From JAMXLO01 sp963696645 (GTDB lineage: Bacteria; Pseudomonadota; Alphaproteobacteria; Acetobacterales; Acetobacteraceae), in assembly GCA_963696645.1 (NCBI GenBank), contig CAVOKY010000005.1:1922001-1986000 (forward strand): a DNA stretch of 64,000 nt, read 5' to 3'. A program made the position numbers and the translations under genes. The number at the start of each line of letters is the position of its first letter. The stretch's first letter is position 1. Shown here piece after piece: positions 52,332-61,861 of the stretch. Below the pieces are notes generated by a model. It saw only the letters and a list, made by a program, of their open reading frames with translations. It had not been told where the DNA came from and ran no database searches.

Positions 52332-53963
52332 TCAGGCAGCGATGCCGAGTTCGCGAAAGACGCCGTTCATGGCGAGTCGCAGGTCCTGGTAGTGGCGATC
52401 GATGGCGCGCGGGTTTTGTCCTCCTCGGGTGGGGCTGATGTCTTGAGCGGCCGCGAGGAGTGGCTTGAGGGCTTTCTCTCGGAGCACGAGTAGGGCCGTG
52501 ATAGCGCGCAGACCGGACGGCATCGCCTCGTAGCGACGCGTCGCGCCGATCCGCTGGACGATCTGTTTGCCGCGGAGTTTCTTCAGATCATACGCGGCCT
52601 GGCGGGGGCCGTAGAGCGGTGCGCTGTGATTGCGGAACGCGCGGACCTGATCGGCCAGTGCCGAGGCGGTGAAGCCATCAGCTGAGGCTGACAACGCGAT
52701 GACAGCCTCAGCGACGTGACGCAGGCGCGGCTTGTTGAGATCGATTCCCCCGACCACGGTTTTACCAACCCGTGACGGCAACGGCAGACGCTCGAGCATC
52801 TCATCGCCGACGAAGCATTGATCGATGCAACTCAGCGCCTCCATGAATCGCTCGAGCATGCCCTTCAATCGGCGGACGATTTCGGGGAAGTTATCCAGTA
52901 AGCGCCCGCAGCGGAACTCCCGGATATTGTGAGCTACAGCCTCAATGCGAAGTACGCGTTCGCCTTTTGAATAGATCTTCAACGCCAGCTTGCCGCAATG
53001 CAGCTTGAAGACCGTCAGATCATACGTAGGTCTCTCGACCGCGACTCCCCATTCGGCCGCCCGCATGTTGCGTGGACGGTATTTCGGCCGGCCCTTGTCG
53101 CCGAGGATGGTCTTTATCGTCTTCAGGTCCAACGGCGCCCGGCTACGATCGATCAGGGCTTGGAAGACTTGCTCCATGCGTCCGCCAACCAGGAATATCA
53201 GGTTTCGGCTGTACTCCATTTGATAGTTGGAGAAGTGATAACGGAACCCGCTGCGTTTCTGCTCCTCAAAGTCGAGCGCAAAGCACAAGCAGCAGCGGTA
53301 AATCCACCGCTCACAGACCTCACTCAATCGCCCTATAGCCCGTTGCTCGGACAAGGTCTCTGCGATCTTCGCGAAACCGGACGTGTCACCGATGGCGGTG
53401 AAACAGTTGCCTTCCTTGGTGAACCCGATGCCCGCCTTGCGCGCCTGGCAGGCGACGTATTCATGGCCGTTCAAGATCACCTGGGCAGGGAACGGTGGGT
53501 GCCCGCTGATCTTGATGGTGACATGCCCCCAATCACGGTCGAGAATATGAAACGAGTAGTGGTTCACATAAGGCTTCTTCCGCTCAAGGTGGTAATTCGA
53601 CTCGACGTGCCACACCGGTGCCTGGGCTCGACCGACCAGGACCAGAAACAAGCCCTCGATCACCGCTGTCTTGGCCAGATAATCGTCGGCCACGTCATGC
53701 TTGCGCTCTCCTGCCACACAATCGATTACCGGGATGTCGTGCGCTTTGGCGTAGCCTCGCACGCGCCGGCTGAACCGGCCGGCCAACCGCATCAGATGGG
53801 CGTTGTCCAGAGTGTCGTCTGATCCAGTGAGCGCCCGCCACCACACGCGGAAACCACCAGGGCTATGACCCATCCCGAAGTAAGCGTTCAGAACGATGCG
53901 GTCCACGCAATCGTAGCTGCCGCTCAGCAGCTCTTGATAGAGCTCGCTCAGTCCGTCGGTCAT
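52332..53963 (-). CDS. Uncharacterised ~500-residue family, member 1 (possible mobile element or replication protein)
   Basis: A 543-residue protein I cannot assign to a named family. It is clearly homologous to the product of 54179-55684, the next gene. Shared blocks include SGSYDCVDRIVLNAYFG (residues ~15-30), PPFPAQVILNGHEYVACQAR (~156-175), YHFSNYQMEYSRNLIF (242-257) and LKIYSKGERVLRIEAV (328-343). The C-terminus is winged-helix-like: AAYDLKKLRGKQIVQRIG, RRYEAMPSGLRA. The 'Y-K--VLRIE' block recalls the Y-K...R-E strand of rolling-circle Rep proteins, but this is only suggestive. No flanking terminal inverted repeats were seen. Confidence 0.7.
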   Translation of the reverse strand: MTDGLSELYQELLSGSYDCVDRIVLNAYFGMGHSPGGFRVWWRALTGSDDTLDNAHLMRLAGRFSRRVRGYAKAHDIPVIDCVAGERKHDVADDYLAKTAVIEGLFLVLVGRAQAPVWHVESNYHLERKKPYVNHYSFHILDRDWGHVTIKISGHPPFPAQVILNGHEYVACQARKAGIGFTKEGNCFTAIGDTSGFAKIAETLSEQRAIGRLSEVCERWIYRCCLCFALDFEEQKRSGFRYHFSNYQMEYSRNLIFLVGGRMEQVFQALIDRSRAPLDLKTIKTILGDKGRPKYRPRNMRAAEWGVAVERPTYDLTVFKLHCGKLALKIYSKGERVLRIEAVAHNIREFRCGRLLDNFPEIVRRLKGMLERFMEALSCIDQCFVGDEMLERLPLPSRVGKTVVGGIDLNKPRLRHVAEAVIALSASADGFTASALADQVRAFRNHSAPLYGPRQAAYDLKKLRGKQIVQRIGATRRYEAMPSGLRAITALLVLREKALKPLLAAAQDISPTRGGQNPRAIDRHYQDLRLAMNGVFRELGIAA

Positions 53964-54178
53964 GGCCCGCTCCCTCGGCGTACTGCCGAACTCCGATGTC
54001 TATCCGAGACGAGCATACCGACTACCGACGGCACATTGGCCAGTGGCAAGGCATTTGACGCGGCGGAACTGCCCCGCAGGGGCCACTTTTCCACAGCCAT
54101 GTCTGGGGAAAAGCGTAGTCCCTTACCACCCGACTCTTCTCGCGTTCTGCGTTAAATCGTATGCTCTGCGAAATCCCA

Positions 54179-55684
54179 TCAAATCATAGCCGGAATGACC
54201 ACCGCCTCGGCAAGCCATTCCGCCGCTGCGGTCGCGGCGCGTCCGGCTTTGGTGAGGTAGTAGCGGTAGGTTCCAGTGGCGCGTTTGATCACCCCGAGGT
54301 CCAGCAGCCGGCGCAGTTGCCGCGACAGTCTGGTTGGCGACAGCATGCCGAGGTCGGGCAACAACTCGCCCCGGCGGATGCCGGCAATGTTGACCTTCGG
54401 GTTCTGCAAGGCGTGCAACAGGGCCTTGTCCACCGGGGCAAAGAAGTTGATCCCTTGGACCGTCTTGCCGTCCACCGCATGCGGCTTGGTCAGCCGCGCA
54501 AGCGCCCGGATGCCGGCGGAGAAGTCATCCAGCGCGGACAGGTGGGCGATGTAGCGTCGGTTACAGCCGAGCAGTATCTCACGCAGGTCGATCAGGCTGT
54601 AGATCGATTTCTTGACTGGTGCGAGTTCCCGGCTCGCCGGGCCGTGGCGGTGTTCCACCTTGCGGTGGTGCTTGAAGAACGACACATCGTTGGTCGTGGT
54701 CTCGATGCGCAGCACGATGCCGTGCTTGTCGTACATCTTGATCGAGCACTTGCCGAAGCGGTGCTTGATGCAGGTACCCTCGATCCGGGTGGAGAACTGC
54801 GAGCCGACCTCCTGGGCCAACAATGGCGTGATCTGCCGGCCGAGGAATGTGGCGATCTGCTCGGCCTTCACGCTCAGCACCGACTGGCGGACCAGTTGCT
54901 CATAGAGCGGGCCGAGCGTTGTGGTGGACTGGAACGCCAGGTCGGTGGCGTATTCCACCTGCATCAGGCTCCAGTGGTAGGTTTGCCCGAATACCTCCGA
55001 CACCGGGCAGCACAGCGCGGCGTAGCGATCCAGGGTACGGTGCAATTGATCGGGGGAGAGACTGTCGGCCAGTTGCTGGGCGCGGCCCCAGTCGTCGATC
55101 CGCACGAAAGCGTTGTCGGCCATGGTGTAGCCGATGCCCTGCGCGGCCAGCCTGCGCGCCAGCCAGCTATGGCCGTTGCAGTAGAATTGCAGGCGGAACG
55201 GCGCCCAGGTCGGCACGCGCAGATAGACCAGCCCGAATTTGGCGTCCTGGAAATAGAAGTAGTAGTGCAGGCATTTGCCGCTGTCCGGCCGGATGTAGGT
55301 CTTATGCGTCTGCTTGTCGTGCCAGGGCTTGTAGGCGTCGCAGGCTTCCATGGCCGAGATGACGTGCACCAGGCCGGGATGGTCGCCACGCCGCTCAAGC
55401 ACGCGCGCCACAACATCTTCCTTGCGGACATGCGGCTTGGCGATGTGCTCGATGCGGACCCCAGCCTCGGCGGCCAGCGACGCCGCACGCTCGCGCACCC
55501 GATCGCGCAGCGTCTTGGCGAAGTCCGGGTAGTCGAAGATGCGGATGCCACTGGCATGGAGATACCCGGTCATTCCTGCGGCGTAGCACACTACGGGCAG
55601 CGTCCCGGTGATCACCAGCCGGTCGTAGCACGACAGCATCCCGGCAATCCGATCGTCGTAGCGCTCCGTCAGTGACTGGCTCAT
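54179..55684 (-). CDS. Uncharacterised ~500-residue family, member 2 (possible mobile element or replication protein)
   Basis: A 501-residue relative of the neighbouring gene. It has CYDRLVITGTLPVV (residues 19-32), LHYYFYFQDAKFGLVYLRV, APFRLQFYCNGHSWLARRLA (161-180), YHWSLMQVEYATDLAF (236-251) and IKMYDKHGIVLRIETT (315-330). A winged-helix end follows (GMLSPTRLSRQLRRLLDLGV, TYRYYLTKAGRAA). Despite conserved motifs, overall identity with member 1 is low, so they are not a recent duplication. Both are leftward with a 215-base gap. No signal peptide or membrane helix is evident. DNA binding is inferred from the C-terminal winged helix. Confidence 0.72.
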   Translation of the reverse strand: MSQSLTERYDDRIAGMLSCYDRLVITGTLPVVCYAAGMTGYLHASGIRIFDYPDFAKTLRDRVRERAASLAAEAGVRIEHIAKPHVRKEDVVARVLERRGDHPGLVHVISAMEACDAYKPWHDKQTHKTYIRPDSGKCLHYYFYFQDAKFGLVYLRVPTWAPFRLQFYCNGHSWLARRLAAQGIGYTMADNAFVRIDDWGRAQQLADSLSPDQLHRTLDRYAALCCPVSEVFGQTYHWSLMQVEYATDLAFQSTTTLGPLYEQLVRQSVLSVKAEQIATFLGRQITPLLAQEVGSQFSTRIEGTCIKHRFGKCSIKMYDKHGIVLRIETTTNDVSFFKHHRKVEHRHGPASRELAPVKKSIYSLIDLREILLGCNRRYIAHLSALDDFSAGIRALARLTKPHAVDGKTVQGINFFAPVDKALLHALQNPKVNIAGIRRGELLPDLGMLSPTRLSRQLRRLLDLGVIKRATGTYRYYLTKAGRAATAAAEWLAEAVVIPAMI

Positions 55685-56051
55685 GCTGCCCCCGCGCGGT
55701 AACCGCAGGGAAGGCTACACCAGACCTATTGGTTCCGGCTCCGCCGGCTTAGGAAAGGCCGCTGCCATGGTGTCGCCAACAATTCCCCTCGTCGGCAGGG
55801 ACCGAACCCAGCTTATGCTGACTATCCTGCCGAACGGCAACCTGGTCTATGCAAAATCGCCAAAGAACCGCCATGCGGCAGGCTACGGGTACCCCCCAGT
55901 ACCGGCGATGAACCACTGCCTGTGCGAGGCCGAAGTAGCTATGCGCGTGGGTGTGACTTGTGCCGAAATTGGATAGCCGCCCGACCGGTTGTATGCTTCC
56001 GTTACGGGGTCGCTCGCCGTTTCAACCACATTTCCATGGATCGAACCTGCC
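55685..56051. other. Intergenic stretch between leftward unknown gene and lipoprotein genes
   Basis: 367 bases containing one 97-codon ORF (55683-55976) that lacks a recognisable domain. No repeats or terminal inverted repeats could be matched to the other end of the 52.3-55.7 kb pair. Confidence 0.4.
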
Positions 56052-56402
56052 ATGCGTATTCCCGGGTGCCTGGTCACGGTCGCGTTGCTGCTGGCAACTT
56101 GTGCGCAACAGCCGACACCGGATCTCGGTGTTGCCCTCAAGGGGATCGAGCAGTCACGCTTTCTCGCCTGTTCCGGGCCGCCGATGATGGAATACCGTCA
56201 GGGTGGTCAGGACCACATGTCCTTCGTAACGAACCTGAAGCAGGGTCAGGCGATCGGCGTCCTCAGCCCGACCGCCCTGGCGCCCGCGTCCTGTTCAGTG
56301 GATGCCGTGTTCGAGAATGCCCGGTTGGTCAGCGCACATTTCTCGGGCGATCAGTCGATGTGTCAGCTCGTGTTCGGTCCATGTATCCCAGGCCAGCAGT
56401 AG
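56052..56402 (+). CDS. Small putative lipoprotein
   Basis: A 116-residue product with a lipoprotein-like signal peptide (MRIPGCLVTVALLLATC, then AQQ). The mature domain has four Cys, FLACSGPPMMEYRQGGQDHM, ASCSVDAVFENARLVSAHFS and MCQLVFGPCIP, suggesting disulfides. No family was recognised. ATG 56052 begins the signal peptide. A second lipoprotein gene starts 25 bases after its stop, so they are probably co-transcribed. Confidence 0.6.
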   Translation: MRIPGCLVTVALLLATCAQQPTPDLGVALKGIEQSRFLACSGPPMMEYRQGGQDHMSFVTNLKQGQAIGVLSPTALAPASCSVDAVFENARLVSAHFSGDQSMCQLVFGPCIPGQQ

Positions 56403-56427
56403 AATGTTGGCTGCACGGAAGCGGAAC

Positions 56428-56934
56428 ATGACAAACACAACGCCGTCACAGTGGAATTCCTGTCCGAACGCGGCACCACGTGCTGTCGTGCAGACTGCTC
56501 TCGGCATGGGCCTGGCGCTGATGCTGTCGGCGTGCGGCACAAATACTGGTCCGGCACAGGCGAGCCTGGCATACAGTCCTGGCGCCGTACAACTGAACCA
56601 GACACGGCCGGTCGATGTGCCGATCGGCGGCGGTGGCACCGGCACCGTGTTCTTCAATGGCAAGATGTATGGCTTTTCCCTCGGCGGCATGGGCGTTGAT
56701 GGCAGTGCCGTCGCGATCATCCGTACGACAGGTGAGGTCTATCGCCTGGTAAACATCGTGCAGTTTCCCGGCAATTATCGCCGGGCACCGAGCGCTGCCG
56801 TTGTTCCCGGGCAGTCCGGTGGCGGTTTATGGCTGCAAAACGAGCATGCGACGGTCCTGCATCTCGCGGATCCACCCGGAGGCCGTATGCCTGACATCGG
56901 CCGTGACTCTCTGCGCATCGTCCTCGATCGATGA
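56428..56934 (+). CDS. Putative lipoprotein, 168 residues
   Basis: The N-terminus has a hydrophobic stretch ending in a lipobox, MGLALMLSACGTN, after about 24 polar residues (NTTPSQWNSCPNAAPRAVVQ). The mature part includes VDVPIGGGGTGTVFFNGKMY, GFSLGGMGVDGSAVAIIRTT and EVYRLVNIVQFPGNY, a Gly-rich beta-type sequence. The C-terminus is RMPDIGRDSLRIVLDR. ATG 56428 is chosen; ATG 56404 in the same frame adds eight residues. Unknown function, apparently co-transcribed with the preceding lipoprotein gene. Confidence 0.6.
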   Translation: MTNTTPSQWNSCPNAAPRAVVQTALGMGLALMLSACGTNTGPAQASLAYSPGAVQLNQTRPVDVPIGGGGTGTVFFNGKMYGFSLGGMGVDGSAVAIIRTTGEVYRLVNIVQFPGNYRRAPSAAVVPGQSGGGLWLQNEHATVLHLADPPGGRMPDIGRDSLRIVLDR

Positions 56935-57194
56935 TTCGCCGCACCGCGAACGTGACGTGAATATGACGATGGCTTGACAGCCGAGATCTGGCATGAGGCC
57001 GGTGCCCAGATCGATGTAGTGGATCGATGTCCGTCGTACGAAGCGGTGTCGCAGAGTCGCTTCTGACAGCAGCCTACGCGTCTTTGCGTAATCGATTGGC
57101 TGGTGACACGAGCTGTGAAATGCGCCATTGTCAATCGCATCCGATAGTAGCACGAAGCATGCCGTGCCGCTTGTATGCAGCGATGGAGTTCTGG

Positions 57195-58070
57195 ATGTTG
57201 AGCCGATTCGGTGTGGTCGCCGTGCTGGCAGCAGTGCTTGTGCCCGCAGCAATGACCGGCGCGCAGGCGCAGCAACCGACCAGCGTGGGCCAACAGGCCA
57301 CCGCGGCAGGCTGGACCTTCAACGTTGCCCCGTATGGCTGGTTCGCTACCATCGGCACCGGACTGAGCTACAACCTGCCGCCAGCGCTCGGTGGCACCGT
57401 GACCGCCAGTCCGTCGATTGGATTTGGCGATATATTGTCTCACCTGAACTTTGCGACGATGATTGCAGCGGACGCGCAATACGGTCGGTTCTCGGCCGTT
57501 ACCGACTTCATGTACCTGAACCTGGGCGGCACCGATTCCCAGTTGCGGTCGATCAACTTCCCCGGACAATCCCCCATCCCGATTACGGCAGCGGTGCAGA
57601 CCAGCGAGGGTTTGAATCTGGACGCCAAGATATGGACGCTGGCCGGCGGCTACACCGTGCTGCAGGGCGATTGGGGCAACTTCGATGTGATCGCCGGTTT
57701 CCGCTATCTCGGGGTGAACGCCAGAACAAATTACAGTCTGGCACTGACGGTGACCGGCCCGCGCGGCAACGGCGCGACGTTCGGGGGCATCGGCAGCGTA
57801 TCCGGTTCCGTTAATATATGGAACGGCATCGGCGGCTTTCGCGGACGCTTGCGCATCAGCAATACCGGGTTCTTCATTCCGTATTATTTCGATGTTGGTG
57901 CCGGTGGCTCGAACCTGACCTGGCAGATCTCCTCCGGCGTCGGCTATCAAACCGGCTGGGCCGGCGTGTCGCTGACCTACCGCTATCTGTCCTTCGAGCA
58001 GGGCAGCAGCGCCCTGGTGCAGCATCTGTGGATCCGAGGCCCGATGCTGATGATGAACATCACCTTCTAG
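57195..58070 (+). CDS. Outer-membrane beta-barrel protein
   Basis: A 291-residue exported protein. The signal peptide is residues ~1-27 (VVAVLAAVLVPAAMTGAQAQ). The mature part alternates aromatic and polar residues in strands such as GWTFNVAPYGWFATIGTGLS, RFSAVTDFMYLNLGG, IWTLAGGYTVLQ and GWAGVSLTYRYLSFEQG, and ends in the aromatic LMMNITF expected for barrel insertion. GGAG six bases before ATG 57195 supports that start over 57183. It precedes the pqi genes by 211 bases on the same strand, so it may act with them, but this is inference. Confidence 0.75.
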   Translation: MLSRFGVVAVLAAVLVPAAMTGAQAQQPTSVGQQATAAGWTFNVAPYGWFATIGTGLSYNLPPALGGTVTASPSIGFGDILSHLNFATMIAADAQYGRFSAVTDFMYLNLGGTDSQLRSINFPGQSPIPITAAVQTSEGLNLDAKIWTLAGGYTVLQGDWGNFDVIAGFRYLGVNARTNYSLALTVTGPRGNGATFGGIGSVSGSVNIWNGIGGFRGRLRISNTGFFIPYYFDVGAGGSNLTWQISSGVGYQTGWAGVSLTYRYLSFEQGSSALVQHLWIRGPMLMMNITF

Positions 58071-58281
58071 CGTAACACAACGTCCGCTTGATTCGTGTTC
58101 ACTGAGGCAGCCTGTGCGTTCTCCCATCGTCTTCGACAGGTCAGGAGCCGCATGCCGCTCGGCCTCGCCATGATTCGCGGGCAGCAGCCAAAATTGCATA
58201 GCCAAACGCGTGTTTCGGCTTATGCTCGCCAGAGAGGCATTGAGCCGCCCTTGTCGGTGAAAGCCGAAGGAGGTGCGAACC

Positions 58282-59976
58282 ATGAGTGAACTCACCAGCG
58301 ATCCAGGCCTGGTCCCCGCCACCATCCGCCGATCGCGGCGCCTGTCGGCGATCTGGTTAATCCCAGTGATTGCCGTGGCAATCGGCGCATGGCTCGCCTG
58401 GGATACCTTGTCCAAGGAAGGCCCGACGATCACCATAAGCTTTGACACTGCTGAAGGTCTGCAGGCGGGCCAATCTCAACTCAGATACCGCGATATCGCG
58501 CTGGGTACGGTGAAAACCCTTGCTCTGTCGGCCGATCATTCGCATGTCCTGGTGACAGTCTCGACCATCAAGCAGGTCGAGCCACTGCTGGCCAGCGATA
58601 CGTTGTTCTGGGTCGTCAAGCCGCGGCTCTTTGCCGGCAATGTCTCAGGCCTCAGCACCCTGGTTTCCGGGTCGTATATCGGCATGATGCCCGGTGGGGC
58701 GACCGATCTGTCGAAACGAGACTTTGCCGGCCGCGAGGATCCACCCGTTCTGGAAACGAATGTGCCGGGTCGCACATTCCTGCTGAAGGCGAGCCGGTTG
58801 GGCGCAGTCCAGGTCGGTTCGCCGGTGTTCTTCCGTGACCTTACCGTCGGCGAAGTCTTGGGCTGGGATATCGGCGACATGGCGAACAGCGCGACAATCC
58901 ACGCCTTTGTTCGTGCGCCGTACGACAAGTATGTCGATGATCAGACCCGCTTCTGGAATGCCTCGGGTTTATCGGTAAAGCTCGGCGGCAACGGTGTTGA
59001 AGTTCAGCTCGAGTCGCTGCGTGCCCTGCTGCTCGGCGGCGTCGCGTTCGATACCATGACACCTGCCGCTTCGGGCGCCGAGAGCACCGCAGGGCATGAA
59101 TTCCCGCTGTTCGCCAACGAGGAGGCCGCACAGGCCGCGTCGTACACGCGCCAAATTCCCCTGGTCAGCTATTTCCCCGGTTCGGTGCGCGGCCTGGCGC
59201 CCGGTGCCGATGTGACGCTCCACGGGCTGAAGGTGGGCCAGGTGACCGATGTGCAGATCGTTTATGACAGGGCCACGCAGAAGATTGTCGCCCCCGTGCA
59301 TTTCGAGGTGCAACCGGAGCGGGTCGTCGGGATCGGCAAGCGAGTGACCGAGAATGTCAGCGAAGGGATCGACATGCTGGTCGGTCAAGGGATGCGGGCA
59401 ACGCTGCAAAGCGCCAACCTGCTTACCGGCCAGATGCTGGTTGCGCTGGAATTCGTGCCTGATGCACCGTCGGCAACCGTCACGAAGGAGAACGGGGCAT
59501 TCGTCATCCCGACTACCGACACTGGCGGCATCAGCGGCCTGGAGGCGTCGGCCGCGGAGTTGTTGCGCAAGGTCAACTCCATTCCATTCGATAGTCTGGG
59601 GCGCAACCTTGATCAGACCACTGCCGGCCTGAACGACCTCGTCAACGGCGCGCAGATGAAACAGGTGATGACCTCGCTCAATACGACGCTGGCAAGCGCG
59701 CGCGATATGGTGCAGAACCTGAATACCAATCTGACACCGGCGATGAAAAAACTGCCGGACATCGCGGCGAATTTGCAGAAGACGATGACCAATGCCAACG
59801 GGCTGGTGGCGTCGCTGCAGTCAGGTTACGGCGACAATACGCAGTTCAATCGTAACCTCGATCATCTGATGATCCAGTTGAACGATGCGACCCAATCGAT
59901 CCGCGCGCTCGCCGATCTGCTCGCTCGCCATCCCGAGGCGCTGATCAAGGGGCGCGCCACCGGGGGTGTCGAATGA
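58282..59976 (+). CDS. pqiB: PqiB-type MCE-domain lipid-transport protein
   Basis: A 564-residue protein anchored by one N-terminal helix (residues ~23-42, LSAIWLIPVIAVAIGAWLAW). Three MCE/MlaD domains follow: TITISFDTAEGLQAGQSQLR (~48-130), FLLKASRLGAVQVGSPVFF (~160-235) and PLVSYFPGSVRGLAPGADVT (~285-360). A long helical C-terminus (LVNGAQMKQVMTSLNTTLAS) completes it. PqiB hexamers form a tube across the periplasm for lipid movement (family knowledge). AAGGAGGTGCGAACC precedes ATG 58282, and the 3' end overlaps pqiC by four bases. Confidence 0.92.
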   Translation: MSELTSDPGLVPATIRRSRRLSAIWLIPVIAVAIGAWLAWDTLSKEGPTITISFDTAEGLQAGQSQLRYRDIALGTVKTLALSADHSHVLVTVSTIKQVEPLLASDTLFWVVKPRLFAGNVSGLSTLVSGSYIGMMPGGATDLSKRDFAGREDPPVLETNVPGRTFLLKASRLGAVQVGSPVFFRDLTVGEVLGWDIGDMANSATIHAFVRAPYDKYVDDQTRFWNASGLSVKLGGNGVEVQLESLRALLLGGVAFDTMTPAASGAESTAGHEFPLFANEEAAQAASYTRQIPLVSYFPGSVRGLAPGADVTLHGLKVGQVTDVQIVYDRATQKIVAPVHFEVQPERVVGIGKRVTENVSEGIDMLVGQGMRATLQSANLLTGQMLVALEFVPDAPSATVTKENGAFVIPTTDTGGISGLEASAAELLRKVNSIPFDSLGRNLDQTTAGLNDLVNGAQMKQVMTSLNTTLASARDMVQNLNTNLTPAMKKLPDIAANLQKTMTNANGLVASLQSGYGDNTQFNRNLDHLMIQLNDATQSIRALADLLARHPEALIKGRATGGVE

Positions 59977-60563
59977 ACCATGGGCGCCACCTTGTGCGGC
60001 TCGCCGGTCTCGGTCTGCTGGCCGCGCAGGTCGCCTGCAGTTCACCCAACCCCAATCTGTACACGATAGCCCCCATCCCCGCGGCCACGCAGGCCGGTGC
60101 GCCAAAGGTGATCGAGTTGCGGCAGATCGGGCTCGCGCGCTATCTGGAACGCAGCCAGATCGTTCGTTCGTCCGAGGACTACCGCCTGGATGTCATGGCC
60201 AACGATTGGTGGGGCGAACCGCTCGGCGCGATGCTCGCGCGCGTTCTGGTGGACGAATTGAGCCAGCGCCTGCCGCAAAGCACAGTCTACGCCGACACCG
60301 GCGCGGTATCGGTCTCACCCGATGCAACCATCGAGGTGAATGTGTCTCGCCTCGACGAGAACGCTGCCGGATCACTGATATTGCAGGCGCTTGCTGCGGT
60401 GACGACCAAAGGCCGTGGCGAGCCTATAATGCGGAGCTTCCGCTTCGAGGTGCCGCCGAACGGGAACACGGTCGCGGGCGAGGTGGCGGCGACCAGCAAT
60501 GCGGTCGGCCAGCTTGCCGATGGGATTGCGACGATGCTCACGACAGTACGGCCTGCAAGGTGA
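59973..60563 (+). CDS. pqiC: PqiC/YmbA-type outer-membrane lipoprotein
   Basis: A 196-residue lipoprotein (LLAAQVACSS lipobox) of the ABC-type lipoprotein/DUF330 family. It has NLYTIAPIPAATQAGAPKVI, RQIGLARYLERSQIVRSSED and DWWGEPLGAMLARVLVDELS, typical of PqiC, which docks PqiB at the outer membrane. ATG 59973 overlaps the pqiB stop (ATGA), and its own stop overlaps the GTG start of pqiA (GTGA). The three genes are therefore coupled by translation. Confidence 0.9.
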   Translation: MNHGRHLVRLAGLGLLAAQVACSSPNPNLYTIAPIPAATQAGAPKVIELRQIGLARYLERSQIVRSSEDYRLDVMANDWWGEPLGAMLARVLVDELSQRLPQSTVYADTGAVSVSPDATIEVNVSRLDENAAGSLILQALAAVTTKGRGEPIMRSFRFEVPPNGNTVAGEVAATSNAVGQLADGIATMLTTVRPAR

Positions 60564-61861
60564 GTTTGGTGTCCGGGGTGGCGTCGCGACGCGAGCCTAC
60601 CAAGCCGAGACTACAGGAATGCAGGAGTTGTGGGCTGCTGCAAAGTGTGCCGCCACTCGCCCCGGGCATTTCCGCGCACTGTAGCCGCTGCGGCACCACT
60701 TTGCATCGCGGGCGGCGGCATCCGCTGGAGCACAGCCTGGCATTGACACTTGCCGCGCTCATCCTGCTCTGCGTGATCTGCATGACGACGCTGATGAGCG
60801 TGGAGACCGCTGGTATCGTGCTTCACGCCGGTCTGCTGTCGGGACCGCAGGAACTGGTCCAGCGCGGCATGAACTCGCTTGCGGCAGTGGTTGTGTTCGT
60901 GACCGTGCTGGCGCCATTCGGCAAGCTCCTTGGCACGCTCTACGTTCTGATCGGCCTGCGAATGGCGCGACCACCGCGTCATCTACGGCGGGCATTTGTG
61001 CTGGTCGAGCGGCTTACCCCCTGGTCGATGGTCGAGGTCTTCGTGCTTGGGGTGTTGGTCGCCGTCGTAAAGCTGGGCGACCTGGTGACGATCAGGCTGG
61101 GGACCGGTGTGTTCGCGCTGTTCGCACTGACCTTTGTCATGACGTGGGCGGACGGTGCGCTCGACAAGGCAGCGGTGTGGGATGCGCTTGATCGCTTGTC
61201 CCCTGCCGGTTCTGCGTCGCGCGGCCTGTTGCCAGACGGGCTCCTGGCCGGGGCCATTGGATGCGAGTCCTGTGATCTGGTCAGCGCTCCCCCTCTGCAC
61301 GAGGCTCGGTGCCCGCGCTGCAACTCGGCGCTACATGCGCGCAAGCCGGATAGCCTGAGCCGAACCTGGGCACTGGTGATCGCCGCGGCGATCCTCTACG
61401 TGCCAGCGAACCTGTATCCGGTGCTCACAGTGATGCAACTCGGCGCCGGTCAACCCAGCACGATCCTCGGCGGCGTGGAGGAACTGGTTTCGTCGGGGAT
61501 GTACCCGCTCGCCGCGCTGGTATTTTTCGCCAGCATCGCCGTGCCGATGCTGAAGCTTGTCGGCCTGACCGTCATGCTGGTCACCACGCAGACCGGCCGC
61601 ACGGAATGGCTCCGCGACCGGACCCGATTGTACCATTTTGTGGCCTTTATCGGGCGTTGGTCGATGATCGACATCTTCATGGAATCGCTGCTGGGTGCCC
61701 TGGTACAATTCGGCACGGTGATTACCATCGAACCCGGTATCGGAGCCGTTGCGTTCTGCGCAGTGGTCATCCTCACGATGTTCGCGGCCGAGACGTTCGA
61801 TCCACGCCTGATGTGGGACGCAGCTGCATCCCGGCCGGTGGCTGGGCTCGTCAAGGCCTGA
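60560..61861 (+). CDS. pqiA: PqiA-type inner-membrane protein
   Basis: A 433-residue membrane protein with two repeated PqiA halves of four helices each. Each half is preceded by a zinc-ribbon-like double CxxC: CRSCGLLQ with CSRCG near residue 25-45, and CESCDL with CPRCN near 235-255. Core sequences include LTPWSMVEVFVLGVLVAVVK and FIGRWSMIDIFMESLLGALV. GTG 60560 is chosen because it overlaps the pqiC stop; the frame is open far upstream but antisense/shadow of pqiC. The order here is pqiB-pqiC-pqiA, unlike the pqiABC order of enterobacteria. Confidence 0.9.
   Translation: MSLVSGVASRREPTKPRLQECRSCGLLQSVPPLAPGISAHCSRCGTTLHRGRRHPLEHSLALTLAALILLCVICMTTLMSVETAGIVLHAGLLSGPQELVQRGMNSLAAVVVFVTVLAPFGKLLGTLYVLIGLRMARPPRHLRRAFVLVERLTPWSMVEVFVLGVLVAVVKLGDLVTIRLGTGVFALFALTFVMTWADGALDKAAVWDALDRLSPAGSASRGLLPDGLLAGAIGCESCDLVSAPPLHEARCPRCNSALHARKPDSLSRTWALVIAAAILYVPANLYPVLTVMQLGAGQPSTILGGVEELVSSGMYPLAALVFFASIAVPMLKLVGLTVMLVTTQTGRTEWLRDRTRLYHFVAFIGRWSMIDIFMESLLGALVQFGTVITIEPGIGAVAFCAVVILTMFAAETFDPRLMWDAAASRPVAGLVKA

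Noticed and set aside
54161..55675. 504-codon rightward ORF opposite family member 2
   Set aside because: Antisense shadow; the leftward frame is the one homologous to the neighbouring gene.
52260..55780. Classical insertion sequence around the two ~500-residue genes
   Set aside because: No terminal inverted repeats or target-site duplications could be matched by eye, and no known transposase catalytic motif was recognised.
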